A stretch of DNA of 64,000 bases from Phoronis australis (Eukaryota; Phoronida; Phoronidae): assembly GCA_002633005.1 (NCBI GenBank), contig NMRA01000828.1, positions 62,001-126,000 of the forward strand, read 5' to 3'. Shown one piece after another: positions 48,601-60,480 of the stretch. Under the pieces are notes generated by a model, which saw only the letters and a list, made by a program, of their open reading frames with translations, was not told where the DNA came from and searched no databases. A program made the translations under genes and the position numbers. Numbering within the stretch: position 1 is the stretch's first letter; each line of letters begins with the position of its first letter.

Positions 48601-48736
48601 CACAACGGAAAATTATGAACGATGTCAGTATGTCTTTTATGAAACGCTAAAACATACCTTCAACAGAGGACAGAACAAAGCAGGAGATATACACCAAGAT
48701 TGAAGACAATTTCAGCCACACCTCCACCTCAGCCAT
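36631..48736 (-). CDS. Secreted two-domain avidin-type protein with GPI-like tail (9 exons, 366 aa)
   Basis: Exons on the minus strand: 48736-48658, 46931-46773, 43601-43518, 41506-41313, 40426-40384, 39410-39315, 38919-38770, 37676-37533, 36782-36631. They sum to 1101 nt with all phases compatible. Exon 1 has a strong start (GCCATGG) and a signal peptide (LSSILVYISCFVLSS). Domain 1: KCKSIAGSWYNELG, GEYHSD, GFSVSFRNG, TWTGQC, SWLMR, DKWKSTMIGQDIF. A hydrophilic linker exon follows (SVEDRSKNRPQDSK). Domain 2: KCSDISGAWYNDVGS, GEYRTG, VVWKNGSS, FVGQC, TTWILR, DNWKSTIFGKNTF. Both keep the avidin disulfide cysteines plus an extra pair (CHVC, later NTC/ASC). The last exon ends YNSLALHLILISFLLLHCLL and stop, like a GPI-attachment signal. 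Biotin binding is expected for domain 2; domain 1 is doubtful. The linker exon is the least certain: alternative sites also fit in frame. The intron before GQCHVC is shared by both domains. Confidence 0.85.
38525..38645. repeat. ~32-bp minisatellite in an avidin-gene intron
   Basis: Four units containing TCAAACCCAACTTATCAAAC and GGTGAG, between exons 38770 and 37676. Confidence 0.8.
39820..39955. repeat. ~50-bp tandem repeat in an avidin-gene intron
   Basis: About two and a half units sharing GAAAACGCAAGTCATAAA. The long minus-strand open frame through it is a by-product of the repeat. Confidence 0.75.
40545..40660. repeat. ~37-bp tandem repeat in an avidin-gene intron
   Basis: Three units containing AAGGTATATTGATAGCAAAA and GGAGTCAATTAC, upstream (in gene sense) of the linker exon. 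Confidence 0.85.
41504..41753. repeat. 50-bp tandem array abutting and copying a splice acceptor
   Basis: Five nearly identical 50-bp units (plus-strand phase GGCCTTGACACAGATATAAA...). On the coding strand each ends TATCTGTGTCAAGG, the same sequence as the acceptor of the avidin exon starting at 41506. Confidence 0.92.
44440..46639. mobile_element. 2.2-kb DNA transposon (CAGGGCTCGAC termini) in an avidin-gene intron
   Basis: Inverted ends CAGGGCTCGACATAACG / AATAGCGTCGAGCCCTG are flanked by the direct repeat CTGTA (44435-44439 and 46640-46644). Next to each end lie subterminal repeats of GCGACCTG and GCGAGCTG phrases (44458-44560 and 46535-46615). No transposase frame is seen inside, so it is non-autonomous or decayed. 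Termini resemble hAT elements, though 5 bp is shorter than the usual 8-bp hAT duplication. Confidence 0.8.
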
Positions 48737-49074
48737 GGCCACACCTGATCTTAGCCTGTCAGAAACACAATCAAGTGTAAGTGACTGGGCCCTTGAAAGG
48801 CAGAACAGATGGTCAATACAGCAAATCCTGGATGAGAGTCATGCTTCGATTACGTTCTCAAGCAATTTAGATGTAAGTGCTCAGGAATAATACTCATTAG
48901 ATTACATTAGGACATTCTTTAAAAGCAGACAATAAAGGCACTGCATGTTTTTAGTACCAAGTATCTTCAAGCAAGGATATACCTTAACCGAAACAGGGTA
49001 GTCGCTCCTATTTTTACCACGCCCACCGCAGTGTTATAAATGACCAGTTGCTGATTTGGGCAACTGAACGAAAG

Positions 49075-49215
49075 ATTGCTGAAAGAAAAGTTTGATTACT
49101 GGAGTATTTGTTTGAGTTGGAAGGTCAAACATCGACGACCTCCTAAGTCGTCCCTCTATGCGTACTTATAATTAAATGACTGATATTTTCATCAGATATA
49201 ATTCACCGAAAAGCT
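49075..49215. mobile_element. Degenerate relic of the GGCAATGACC-family element
   Basis: Shares AAAGTTTGAT, GAGTATTTG, GAGTTGGAAGG, CGACCTCCT and TTCACCGAAAAGCTTCCGGC with the arms of the element at 51674-52603, in the same order, but diverged and truncated. Confidence 0.65.
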
Positions 49216-49284
49216 TCCGGCATATGAAGCTCGTTTCATTGGCCAAATGGATGAATGTTAGGCATGTAAATTATGTGCGCAAGT

Positions 49285-49505
49285 TATTATTGTTGTTAGA
49301 GGTGCAAAGTAATAATGTGGCGTAAAGTAATTAATTTACACATCTTTACGCTGCAAACGCCATTAAAATTTACTTTACGCGGCAAATAATTATTTTACGA
49401 AGCAAATAATTACTTTACAACACCTCTAAAAAACTACCATACGCCTCAAACAATTATTAACTTTGGCATCTAATTTACATGAGTAACGCTCACCCATTTG
49501 CCTAG
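49285..49505. repeat. TTAC-rich repeat block related to 27771-28000
   Basis: Units such as GCAAATAATTACTTTAC and AATTTACTTTACGC, ending beside AACGCTCACCCATTTG, the inverse of the GGGTGAACGTT border of the other copy. Confidence 0.6.
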
Positions 49506-49535
49506 CCATGCAATGATATTGACAGGAGCTTCACT

Positions 49536-49625
49536 GCTGTGCGTGAACTTGGAATCCTGCTTAATCTCAAGATTGAGTATGCGTGAACTTGGAATTGAAT
49601 ATTCTTTAAGGAAAGGAGAAATTTT
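49536..49625. mobile_element. Solo end of the 30106-30506 MITE family
   Basis: Carries GCTGTGCGTGAACTTGGAAT, TTAATCTCAAGAT and the second GCGTGAACTTGGAATTGAAT, then ATTTTTGTTCAG as in the other copy. No matching right end is found. Confidence 0.7.
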
Positions 49626-51001
49626 TGTTCAGTGAAAATATTTTTGTACTTAATTTAGGGTGAGCAAACCCAAATACAAATTTCATCAGAAACACTTGAA
49701 AATAGTGTTAAATGATAGCTTTAGACATGCCGTTTATACAACTTTTTGAATTTTTCAAATCGGTTCGAGTTATTTGAATTTTAGAGCCTCAGAAATGGCC
49801 TTTTTTTCAGCAAACGGCACCCAGAAATTTCAGGCCACAGAAAATGGCAAGTTTAGACAACTATATTTGGGAATCCATAGCTCACAGTGTTCTTTAAACA
49901 AGATGGAGAGTCCTTTGCAAGTAGGTTAACAACATGGCATAGACACCAAACCACAAATTATTACATTTTGCACGAACAAGAACAACAAAAATTAAAAAAT
50001 TCACCATCGCCTTAGTTTTTTTCGACTTGTGACAGGACATTTTTGCCCTTGAAGCTAAGTTGAACAAGTGATGTTTTAAAAAGAGAGCAACTTATTACCT
50101 TGAAAATGACAAAACACTTCAAGAATTACTATGGTTTAGTGAACATGTTTCTTTTGCGCCAAAAGATTTTGAAATAACTCTAAAAAATGAAATTTGCATA
50201 GCAAATGAATTCAAAATGAGCAAAAACCAGAAAACTAGTCTTTTTTAGAGTATTTCGTTATTCATTTAAAAACCTATGAGGTTATGTAAATTAACCTTTT
50301 TTCCCAAGTAAGATCAATGTTTTCACAATCTTAAGTTGCACTCCAAATGACAAAAAATGATAATATGCATTTTTAATTAAACAAAATTAAATTGGACCCT
50401 ACAATTTCAACAAATTTTAAATCAATTTCATTCCTATCAAATAATATAGAAACTGAGAGGTATTGTGTTGGTGACTATCCAAAAAGAGCATATTTGTATA
50501 CTAAAATGTTTTGATGCACTGCAGCGGTGACTGAACATTTATTTTCGTGAAATATGTAATTTTTTAAAAATGAAACTGATCACAGCGCCCCCACGAGGTA
50601 GTAAAAGTGTAACAGAAAATATTTTTGAAGAAAATAGAAAAAAATGACTCTATCCCCAAAATTGAAGTAAATTAAATTTCAAAAGTATTCTATATTATTT
50701 TAATGAAAATATTTTACCAGGTTTGGGCCACTTTTTGTAATTTAGAGAAGTTTTGACTGGTTCTGTTGAATACATTTGACCAATCAGGTTCGAGTTTAGT
50801 TTGAACCCTGCAAAGGTCAACATGGTTCTTGAAAAATGACTGAAGTTACCTTTTTAGAAGTGTTCCTAAATGGAAATGGTGAGATAAAGTGAAAAAATTT
50901 GATCAGGAATGGATTAGGACATGATAAGTGATTATGACATTGAGTGTACACTTTCAGGATTTTTCCAGGTGAGAGAGTGGCGAGGCAGTAAATTAAAAAA
51001 N

Positions 51002-51119
51002 ACTTTGATGGTTTAGTCGGTGCGAGGCATAATTCGCCGAAAAGCTTCCGGCGTACAGAGCGCCTATAGCCTCTACATCGCCTCTGCTTCGGGCCAACAG
51101 AGGCGATGGTCATTGCCTA
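51002..51119. mobile_element. Single arm of the GGCAATGACC-family element
   Basis: Nearly identical to 52485-52603 in the same orientation and inverted relative to 51674-51790. It ends GGTCATTGCC next to TA. Its inner side is cut exactly at the N at 51001, so the rest of this copy is missing from the assembly. Confidence 0.75.
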
Positions 51120-51673
51120 CTGCGAGTGCTGCAGTGTCAGTGCCATGGGGCCAGCAGTTGAAAGTGGTGGCTGTCTATATCTATCTGACTTTAGTGGCTG
51201 CCGGTAACAACACTAGCATAGAGGATAGTAGACCTGCTCAAATGTCACGGTTCGTAAAAAAATCTAATGGAGAAAACCTAGGAGGCTAAAACAACTCCCA
51301 GAGAAAACCGACAACCTTTCACGCCTGTCTCATGATCACCTTGAAACACTTTACGGCTAACTTTGCGACATATCAAAAGCTTTGTTTATTGTTTCCAACA
51401 GATGGAGCTGGGAACACTGACCTATTTCTGTGGAAGGCGACTGTTGACAAGTCATGAACGTTTTTCATCAACTTTCTTGAAGAGGATGAGTAAGTCTAAC
51501 GCTGTGACTGCTAAGAGTTTGTTGTGAGAATCGTAACGTTGTTTAACTAGCCCTCACTTTCCTTTGGATGGTGCAGCTAAACACCGTTTTAATTTAAAAA
51601 GAAACAACAATATGTTATCTTGTTTTGTTATCGTAGTTATTTCTTGATCCACATTAGCCTTAGCCCTTACTTA

Positions 51674-52603
51674 GGCAATGACCATCGCCTCTGTTGTTGG
51701 CCCGAACCAGAGGCGATGCAGAGGCTATAGGCGCTCTGTACGCCGGAAGCTTTTCGGCGAATTATGCCTTGCACCGACTAAACCATCAAAGTCACGTTGT
51801 TATAAATACCTTTTGCGCATAGAGGAACACCTGAGGAGGTTATCGATGTGTTTAATTCCTTCCAACTCGAACAAATACTCCCATTATCAAACTTTTTCTT
51901 CGCGCAGTCCCTATTTCAGTTCCCAAAATCGTGAAATCAAAATTTTCATATTTTTTAACCAGGCCGAAGGTCAGAAGTTGCGGTCCTACCGGCGAACTTT
52001 GAAAGCTGAAGTCCCCGCCCTCTGCGTACGTGCTGCAGGGAACCAGCCGTGCATTTGCCGTGTTGTTAAACATTAAAATGTCAAATATGTGCACAAAGAC
52101 TATTAAATGTCATATCAACAGCATTCCTTTTTATCAAATACAAACAATAATTCATTAAAATACAATCAGTTTCAAGTAACGCCAATTAAAGACAAGTAGT
52201 GGTGGCATTTTGGAAACGAACATTTGACTGAAAAGACCGCAGTGGCTCACCTTTGGCCTATTTAAAGATTGAGGTCATGAAGTCACATCACCTAGCGAGC
52301 GCGGTAAAAATTGGAGCGTGCGCAGTATAAAAATGTTGAGTTCACAATTTTGGGAACTGAAATAGGGATTGCTCGAAGAAAAAGTTTGATAACGGGAGTA
52401 TTTGTTCGAGTTGGAAGGAATTAAACACATCGACAACCTCCTCAGGTGTTCCTCTATGCTCAAAAGGTTTTTATAACAACGTGACTTTGATGGTTTAGTC
52501 GGTGCGAGGCATAATTCGCCAAAAAGCTTCCGGCGTACAGAGCGCCTATAGCCTCTGCATCGCCTCTGGTTCGGGCCAACAGAGGCGATCGATGGTCATT
52601 GCC
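51674..52603. mobile_element. 930-bp element with ~260-bp inverted arms
   Basis: Outer ends GGCAATGACCATCGCCTCTG and inverse, flanked by TA on both sides (51672-51673, 52604-52605). Arms run to about 51930 and from about 52336, sharing GCGAATTATGCC, GACTAAACCATCAAAGTCAC and AACTCGAACAAATACTCCC. The centre has no coding frame with motifs. A TA duplication would fit Tc1/mariner-like or fold-back elements. Confidence 0.78.
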
Positions 52604-53635
52604 TAGATCCACATCCGCTGCTACACAGGGTACCAACATGAGAATGTGACCTGTCTGCTCTCATGGATGGGCAACTTGCGAAGTAAGGTTCAAGAGCTTG
52701 CCGCCGGTCAAACCATCGTTTGGCGGTTGCGGATGTGGTTAGTAACTATAATAATTGCGATGATCTTCTATACGTGCAACAATTGAATTGTGTCTGATCC
52801 TGTATTTTGATTCATGTTGAAAACCATCCATAGGCACTGTTTTCAAGAATGATCCCCCACTATGTCGAGTGATGATCATATTTATACCACAATATTAGCA
52901 TCAAATGGCAAATACAACCGTGTAATAACCCATTTAGTTATCCCACTAGTGAGATAACATTTTGGCGGGAAACCGAGGCCGGTTTTGAACCGGGCCTCAA
53001 GAGGTCGCCAACTTTACCACTTTGCACACCACTCAGCAGCTGACGTCATCGAACGTGAAAATAAAATACTTAAATCAGAGACTGATAATGTCTTTGCTTA
53101 AACGAGCACGCGCAACAATCGCATGTTCAGCAAAGGGCATTGTACCGACATTTATACGCTATGAAAAATAAGACGCATAATTTCCATTAAAACGATATTT
53201 TAATTCAGTGAAATTTTTCTCTCGTGTTCTCTCACTTGTAAATCACCCATCTCCAACTTGAATATGGGTTTCGTGTCGTGGGAATCCTTTAATTGACTTG
53301 AGCATTATACTCAGTTACTAGTGGTAACCTACTTTAGCAGACGATATTTTCCCGGTCGAAGCTTAGCGTAATAAAATGTGTAGTAAGCTATAATAGTTGC
53401 TAAACCTTAATTTATAGATTCACTTTATTTCTATTTTGCTTAAATTTTCAATTGGTTTTGAATAAAATATTTGACAAAAATAGCTCAGCTTTTCTTAGGT
53501 CATGACCTCCGACCCCGGGCCTCTAACATAGAAATTAGTTACAAAGCCGAGGCGAGTCAAGAAAGGTAGATCGATTCATTGCAATGTTACTCGTTCAGTA
53601 TGTGGTATAAATAGATTATTAAATGTTCTCAGTCG

Positions 53636-53733
53636 TTATCCCCTTTATCTAGAGCCCTCGTGGATTTTGTAGAATTATCACCCTCGGGCGATAATTCTCC
53701 AAAATCCACTCGGGCTCTAGATAACGGGGGATA
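53636..53733. repeat. Long near-perfect palindrome
   Basis: Arms of about 45 bp (TCTAGAGCCCTCGTGGATTT and complement CTCGGGCTCTAGA at the far side; GAATTATC / GATAATTC at the centre) meet around CACCCTCGGGC. It would form a long hairpin and is probably a miniature fold-back element. Confidence 0.8.
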
Positions 53734-54012
53734 ATGACTTCGCCATGTAGTAATCTATTTTATGCAAAAATTGGTGGCCATCAAAATCGAAGATAGGTAG
53801 GGAGCAGGTACCCGAGTTAGCGATAGGGACGGAAAATTGAAGCAGGAAAGGAAAAATTGTGATTGGTGAAACTTCAAAAATGTGGTTGTGACTGAGTAGT
53901 GTAATTGACACAGTGGCTGAAGTAGTAGCCCAACCGATAATTACACTATAATTACACTATAATTACACTATTCTCTTTATGATGTTTGATGAACATTCCA
54001 TCTTTCTTGCAG

Positions 54013-54140
54013 GTTTTATTCTGTGGTCCCTGTGTGCTGGTGCAGCACTCTCGGTCCTCTCATGGGCACTGACTTACTTTGACAGTATAGAGTCAGGCAT
54101 GGCTTCTTCTAGTCCAGTGTCACCTTCTAGAATCAAGTAG
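54013..54140 (+). CDS. Possible terminal exon of a small membrane protein
   Basis: After a good acceptor (CATCTTTCTTGCAG) a frame entered in phase 1 runs 41 codons to TAG. It encodes one membrane-type helix (FILWSLCAGAALSVLSWALT), then YFDSIESG and a Ser/Pro-rich tail. A GTGAAG follows the stop. I do not recognise the family and found no upstream exon, so function is unknown. The splice acceptor with a sensible helix-plus-tail end is the only support. Confidence 0.42.
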
Positions 54141-57100
54141 GTGAAGAAGTGGTAACATTTTTGTCTCCTGTTTTTGCTTCTTCTAGGAACTGACTTACTT
54201 CTAACAGCTGTTCTGGTTTGGTAAATATTCATCAAATGTTTGCATTTATTAAGAGATATAAATCATCATGTGAGCATTTTCCCCCAAAACATTAGCCATT
54301 TGTTTGGATCTTATTTTTTTCTGTTCTATTACAAAATGAAGTGATTCGTGAATAAGTACTTATAGTCTTGTAAATCATCATGATTCCCCAGAGTATACTG
54401 GTTAGATGACCAGACTTGCTCTGGAGAATCACTTCATAATTCTGGGGAGAAGGCTGTGAGATCATAGATTATAGACAACAGATTCGCAACTCTGACATTT
54501 TCTTCCGTACTATCCTAGAGGTGGCGCCACTCTCCTAAATATTCTGGTTCATTTTCCAGTTAGTGTATTGTGACAGGAAATTCTCACGTCTATTTTACTG
54601 TCCAGTACAACGAAAACAAAATAATAGTTTTGGCATTGAAATGCTGTTACAAAATCTTAAAATAATAAAACTGTTGGTATCGTGAGTACTTTTAGCAATG
54701 CTACTATCACCCTACCACACAACAGCCGACCAAGATTAGCAGACGACATACTTGCCGGAAATAATACCAGATAATTTGGCCAGGTGTAGCTAGTGAATAA
54801 AGACATAACGTTGTGCTGAAGAGCACAGATTTCATCCATTGAAAGTATACGGAGTTGGCGGTCCATATACTATTAATAGTGTATAGTGAGATGACCAGAC
54901 AGGGCTCTTTATACATGTATCAAGTTGCGAGCTCAGAAGTTGACAAGATTCACAAGCCATACTCATTAACATACTCATTAACATACTGAATGATGAAAAA
55001 ATGAAACTGGGGAAGTTTTCAACTTTTTGGCTATTACAGTTGACATCTGTTACAAACAATACACTTTTGATTTCTTTCCATTAGTAAAATGTCTGCACGC
55101 AAATATCATTATTATCAATCTTGTTTTATCCATTCCACACACTGTTACATTTTCTGTCAACTTTTCAAAATGTATCCATTAAGGAACACTTGCAGAAATA
55201 TAGATTTAATCCTTTTTGAACATTCCTGTTGACCTGTTCAGGGTTCAAAAGCATGCTGAATGAGCCAGCCACACGAAGTCTTTGGCCATGTCCAAATGTT
55301 CCATTGTCGAACCCACCATGCCAGGATTTCCTAGTCAACTCCAATAAACTCTGAAGAGTTTTCTTGAATCAGTGACGTTTTGATCATTACAGCGTCCTGT
55401 CGTTCAGTAACTTTTCCAGACGTGAGGGGTGCTGAACATGCGATAATATCTGGCTTAACTTAACTTTCATTTTATCAGCCCACCCCAGTCAGGCTAGATA
55501 CGATCTGATCGGAGATTAGAGCAATTATCAAACAAAAGAGCACAGCCCCTCCAATCATCAACGCCAGAATGGAGTTAATTGGCTACGGGGGTTAAACTTC
55601 CCAACTTGTTGTTGGGCTATACAATCGAACAAGTTGGGAGCAACGGGATGTCGCCGTCATGGTTCTTCTTGTTAATAAATAAAATCGTATTATGGTAAGG
55701 AGTATTACGAGTCTGATTTCATGAAAATTTGAGAAGGCATTGGTTTCCATTTTTTATCTAGTTAAGCAGGGTGAAATACAGTTTAAGTGGTCAACTTCAA
55801 AATAACCATGTGGACGAACTGCCTTCTTAATGCTAAAAATCTCTTTTTACTATAATTACAAGCTGTGTTTTATATTACAGGACACAATCTGGTCATTCCT
55901 TTCACATGGGATATGTCATCTGTATATTGAATGGGATTCTCATGTACACAACCAGCACCTACTGGCTAAACACTTCATTTTCTCAAGTCTAGTCTACAAC
56001 TTGAAGAAACAAATTTGCTGGAATTTTAAAGTGATGATGGCTGGAAACTGGAGCAGCTCACTAGTCCGAAAGTGCACTAGTCTGAACGTGCACTAGTTCG
56101 AAGGTGTACTAGTCTGAACGTGCACTAGTCCAAACGTGCACTAGTCCGAACGTACACTAGTCCGAACGTGCACTAGTCCGAACGTGAACTATTCTGAACG
56201 TGCACTACTGCGAAGGTTTACTAGTCAGAAGGTGCACCAGCCCGAAGGTCTACAAATAAGGCAGAACTGAGCCATAAAGCATTAAAATGCATTTTTGTCA
56301 ACATTCTACAAAACTCAATGATACATTGCAGTAAGTGTAGAGCTGCACTTGGATCGCATCGGTTTTCGGAATATTCGGCTGTAACCAATCAAGCCATGCT
56401 TTGAAATCCAGTTTCTCAAGTGCAGGAAACCTAAACAAAATGTTAGTACTCGGTGGCGGTTGTTTTCAGTAGGTAGACCTGCACCACTGCGACTAACAAC
56501 TCAGTTGTATTGCGTATTATTGCATGCAGAAAAAATATCAAAAAACACACGAATCCGAAACTTTGGACTAGTGCACTTCTGGACTACTACCATGTAACCA
56601 CTGAAAAATTATGCAGTGCCTGACTGATATGTTAAAAGAGATCTGATCAAAGGAGACCAAAAAGTATTAATGCACACAGTTAGAAAGGGACTTAAGGCAC
56701 ATGATAATGTTTCTGATTTAATGTAGTTGGTTTGACTTTGACTTTGACTGGTGCCAATATTGGTTAAGAATTCTCAAAATGCCTAATTTTATGATATAGT
56801 GTCTGTTTATTATAAAACACTTTGTACTCCGAAAGTAGACACCTACTATTTCGATGCAGCTTTCTTCCACCTGGCTGAATCTAGGAGTGGTGAAATATTA
56901 TTTATAAAGGACAGTTTGTGATGTTAACACATTGGCATTGAACTATGATGCGAAGAAATATCTTGTATGCTTAGATGTGTACAAAATTGAATTCATGGCA
57001 AGATGTTGATTTTAAAGTTAACTAGAAATAAAGATAAAAGATTCATCCACACAAGTATTCAATATTGCGAAAAACTTTAAAATGTTAGAAATAAGGTCCT

Positions 57101-58000
57101 ACATGTTCTAGGTACCAGTGTTTTCTTGATCATTCAGTGTTGGCTTGATTCAGATGTGTTGGTCATTCTTTAATGACTAAAAGGAAATACATGGTTTTAC
57201 AAATGGGCATGAGGTCATGTCTTTTTGTGATTGAAATGCAGTAGAAATTGAACATCGCTTTGTGTTAGAATGCCTTTCATTTAACATTTGAATTTAAAAG
57301 TCTAATGCTGACTAACAACGTCGAAAATTTTGACACATTTAGTCAGGTTGATTGTGAATGCATGACCCAGAGGAAAATCGTTGTGAAACATGGATGGATT
57401 TGTTAAATTCCACTGACAGTGTTTTTTAAATGTTTATGTAAATAAATAAATTTAAACTATTGATGGTATACTTCTAGGCCCCAAAACTGCAATGTGTTCC
57501 AAACCCCATTAGTACGACATAGCTGAACTTGAACTTATGATGTTTGTTTCTGTGTAGACTAATAGATAAGTTACTAGTGTTATGACTTCATACTTCAGCT
57601 CTACTATATAATCTTTTCCCCCCTCATTCATTTTTCCTGGTCTGTCATGAGCTGAGGACATTTTTGTCTTGAGTCATATCTCATCTGTGTTGTAGATATT
57701 ACCTAAACTGACATCTGTGCAACACTTTTCTTTTTCGGAAATGCCGCATTTAATGTTTGTCGAACTGAAACCTTCATTTCTTGTGTTTGCCATTTGTAAT
57801 ACATTTTTGAATGAGATTTCAAGGTAGCCGGGCTGGACTTCCAAAATGTAAATTTTTGTATGCTTCATTAATTAGTCATGTAATGTGTAATACTACATGT
57901 AAGTAATTGCTTTTGCCATTTTTACCAGATTTATATCATATGGTTTTTAAACTCAACATCTTCAAAACTAACCAGCCATTAATTTTTCTCCATTAGATAA
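54141..58000. other. AT-rich stretch without recognised genes
   Basis: It could be the 3' untranslated or flanking region of the exon ending at 54140. It contains a short hairpin (54382-54432, GATTCCCCAGAG / CTCTGGAGAATC) and one minisatellite. Confidence 0.4.
56058..56240. repeat. ~17-bp minisatellite (CACTAGTCCGAACGTG)
   Basis: About eleven units with point changes. An open frame running into it is incidental. Confidence 0.88.
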
Positions 58001-58915
58001 AAGCTGGATATGTGGTTCTGTAACAATTGCTTCAAATTTTGCCAATGTTAAATTCAATGTGTCAAACTTGGTGTGCATACATAGATCTGTTGTTGTTATT
58101 ATGTTGTGTATTACTTTTGTAATTTTGATATCTGTGTACTTTTAAGGTTTTTATTAAAATATATGCATCATACTCTCCCTGTTTCAGTTACTCTGCTTCC
58201 CTGTTCAAAAAGTAGGTGCTCATCTGCTATAGTTGTACTGTTAGGGGGCTGTAGTCCGAGAGATCATAACACGAAAATTATTTACGGGCCGTTCTCTCAT
58301 GATAGTTTAGGACCACCGCTGACTGCGTCCTATGGAAAACGGGGATTCTGAGAAGCCACATTGACAATAAATATGGTAAGATAGGTGTCGAAACTCCTAT
58401 AAACCGAGTTTGGTGTATCACTCCTCACACGGACTTGGTGTGACTGAAGCTCTGGACTTGGTGTGCCGGGCTGAGACTCTGGTCCGTCGCGGGCTTCACG
58501 ATCAGACGCGCTCGTCCATTCAAATTTCCTTGCTGTCTTAATATTCTGATAATGGTTTGTCTACAGAAGTCAATATCATCAAACAAACAAACAGCAGTTA
58601 TTTCTCTCTTTATTTCTGTTGAAGTTAACGGCTACTTTTAGTTTGCCGTTAGAAGAACGAAAAAGTTCAATTTCCAATGACCGATTTTGTTTTTATAGTC
58701 TTCAGTCTTACACGTACGTTCGTTCGTGGCTCATAAACGAAGACGTAGAACGCGGCAGACCGTGGGGTCGTCAGGGTCAGTCGAGAAAAGAAAGATGCAG
58801 CATAAAATGTAGAAGGGAGAATAACGTGGCATTTCCCGGCCTGGCATACCAGTGCTAGTTTTAAAGCGTCCTAATTCGAGGATCCGGGCCTCACAGTGGG
58901 ACAATTTGCTGCTTC
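58001..58915. repeat. Segmental duplication, copy 1
   Basis: Aligns collinearly with 60728-61590. Shared phrases include GTCAAACTTGGTGTGCATAC, TAAGATAGGTGTCGAAACTC and GAGGATCCG. The copies differ by many substitutions and indels, so the duplication is old. No conserved reading frame was found across both. Confidence 0.8.
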
Positions 58916-59887
58916 ATATAGTGCGCTCACCCAGCCTAATTAAAAAATAAGGGGGCTCGAAGTTTTGAGAACTAAATGATGGTGGATCTTAACTAAGATT
59001 CATGGGGTATGTTCAGAGCCATGAATTGCGCGTTCGCAGAATTTTGACAGTTACTGTTTTTTTAGTGTCTCCTCCATTTCTGTTTTCGGAGTTTTTGTTT
59101 CTCTCTCGTTCGAGCTCCCAGAGCAACCTGGGTGGCGCATGGGTAACGATCTCTCCGTTTGCTGCTGTTCATGGCAGTTGGTCGACTCACGAAGTTTTGT
59201 TGCGATTTGTGGCCGCGGTCTATAGACCTCACCTGTGTGCCCTAACCCAGTAAACATGACAGTATTGGCCCAGTACTGGATTTCTGTTGCTTGATAACGC
59301 TTGTACCGTATACCGGTTTACGTTTGTGGGCCACGAATGGCCCAGTACCGTCTCCACGACACAAACCCAGTGAACTTTCCTTATAGCGGCTCGCCGGTAT
59401 TGGACCGGTAAACACAGACTTGAACACAAGNGTGACAATGCTGCGGGGGTTCACAGTGTCTCCTGCACCCTCTTGATTGGCTTCCGACACCCTATCCGTG
59501 GCGTCAGAGTGTGAGCCCTGAGAACCAGAGGTTAGCTCAAACAGTGGGGGGTTCCCAGGAAATCCCGTGTCCCGTGTGCGCGATTCAGAATTTGCACTAC
59601 TGTACCAGAGTCGCAAAATCACATGATGCTGAATATTGTCCATTCCCAAGGAAGCGGCAAAATGAAATTGTAGGACGTATGGTTTACATTGGGCCACCGT
59701 GAACTGAGACAGCATCCCGCCGACCCGGGCGCCGGCAGGATATCGTTGCGGCCATCCGGCAGCGGGAAATCGTATAACTTTTTATGCTTTGTAATGTATA
59801 TTATCGCACCCAACGCATGTCATCTCCCCGGCGACAATAGGCCCACGTCATGAGTGCGACAATACCGTGCACTTTCCATAGCAGGTC

Positions 59888-60019
59888 CCAGGGGCAGACC
59901 CAGGATTTTGAGTTGGGGGGGTAGGGCAGACATTCCCACCCCCGAGCTGTCAAATGGAATCTGGGAGAATTTTAGGGGGCCATGGCCCCCTTGCCTCCTC
60001 CCCCCTGTATCAACCACTG
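59888..60019. mobile_element. Short copy of the 32001-32305 MITE family
   Basis: Begins CAGGGGCAGACCCAGGATTT and keeps GGGAGAATTTTAGGGGGCCA near its right end, as in the longer copy; the interior is deleted. Confidence 0.68.
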
Positions 60020-60289
60020 CTTACGTAAGTTTATGAAACTGGACCAATTAATGGGCTTTTTTGCACACTTGCCGGAGTCTGAGAAATGAGTTGTTGTGTC
60101 TCGTGACCATCACGAGGAGGTGCTTATTAGATAACCTCGCATAGTTAGCAAGAGGCGTCAGTGAGTGTTTGAAAAGTATGCCGGAGGAAAACGCCAGAGT
60201 AAAAGACAAGACGACATTTAGAACTGCCGGGCTCGGAGGTAAGCGACTATGTACTCAGCTAAGATGTGTGTTCAAATTTCGAAGTAGTG

Positions 60290-60480
60290 TGACTGAGTGG
60301 AGTGTGACTGAGTGGAGTGTGACTGGTGTGGAGTGTGACTGATGTGGAGTGTGACTGAGTGNGGAGTGTGACTGAGTGGAGTGTGACTGAGTGGAGTGTG
60401 ACTGATGTGGAGTGTGACTGAGTGGAGTGTGACTGAGTGGAGTGTGACTGATGTGGAGTGTGACTGGTGTGGAGTGTGAC
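60290..60480. repeat. 15/16-bp minisatellite (GTGACTGAGTGGAGT)
   Basis: About a dozen units alternating GTGACTGAGTGGAGT and GTGACTGATGTGGAGT, with an N at 60362. A few diverged units recur at 60558-60615. The Ser/His/Thr-rich frames across it are repeat artefacts. Confidence 0.92.

Larger units (their letters stand above)
48740..51000. other. Upstream flank of the avidin-type gene
   Basis: AT-rich with repeat relics and no gene recognised. It contains the presumed avidin-gene promoter just above 48736, but I see no clear TATA box or other element I can defend. Confidence 0.4.

Noticed and set aside
51678-52076. 132-residue frame inside the inverted-arm element, and its near twin at 50817-51113
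   Set aside because: They arise because the same repeat arm is read twice; no transposase or other motif is present.
59242-59715. 157-residue minus-strand frame
   Set aside because: It crosses the N at 59431, lacks any motif or splice context and has mixed composition.
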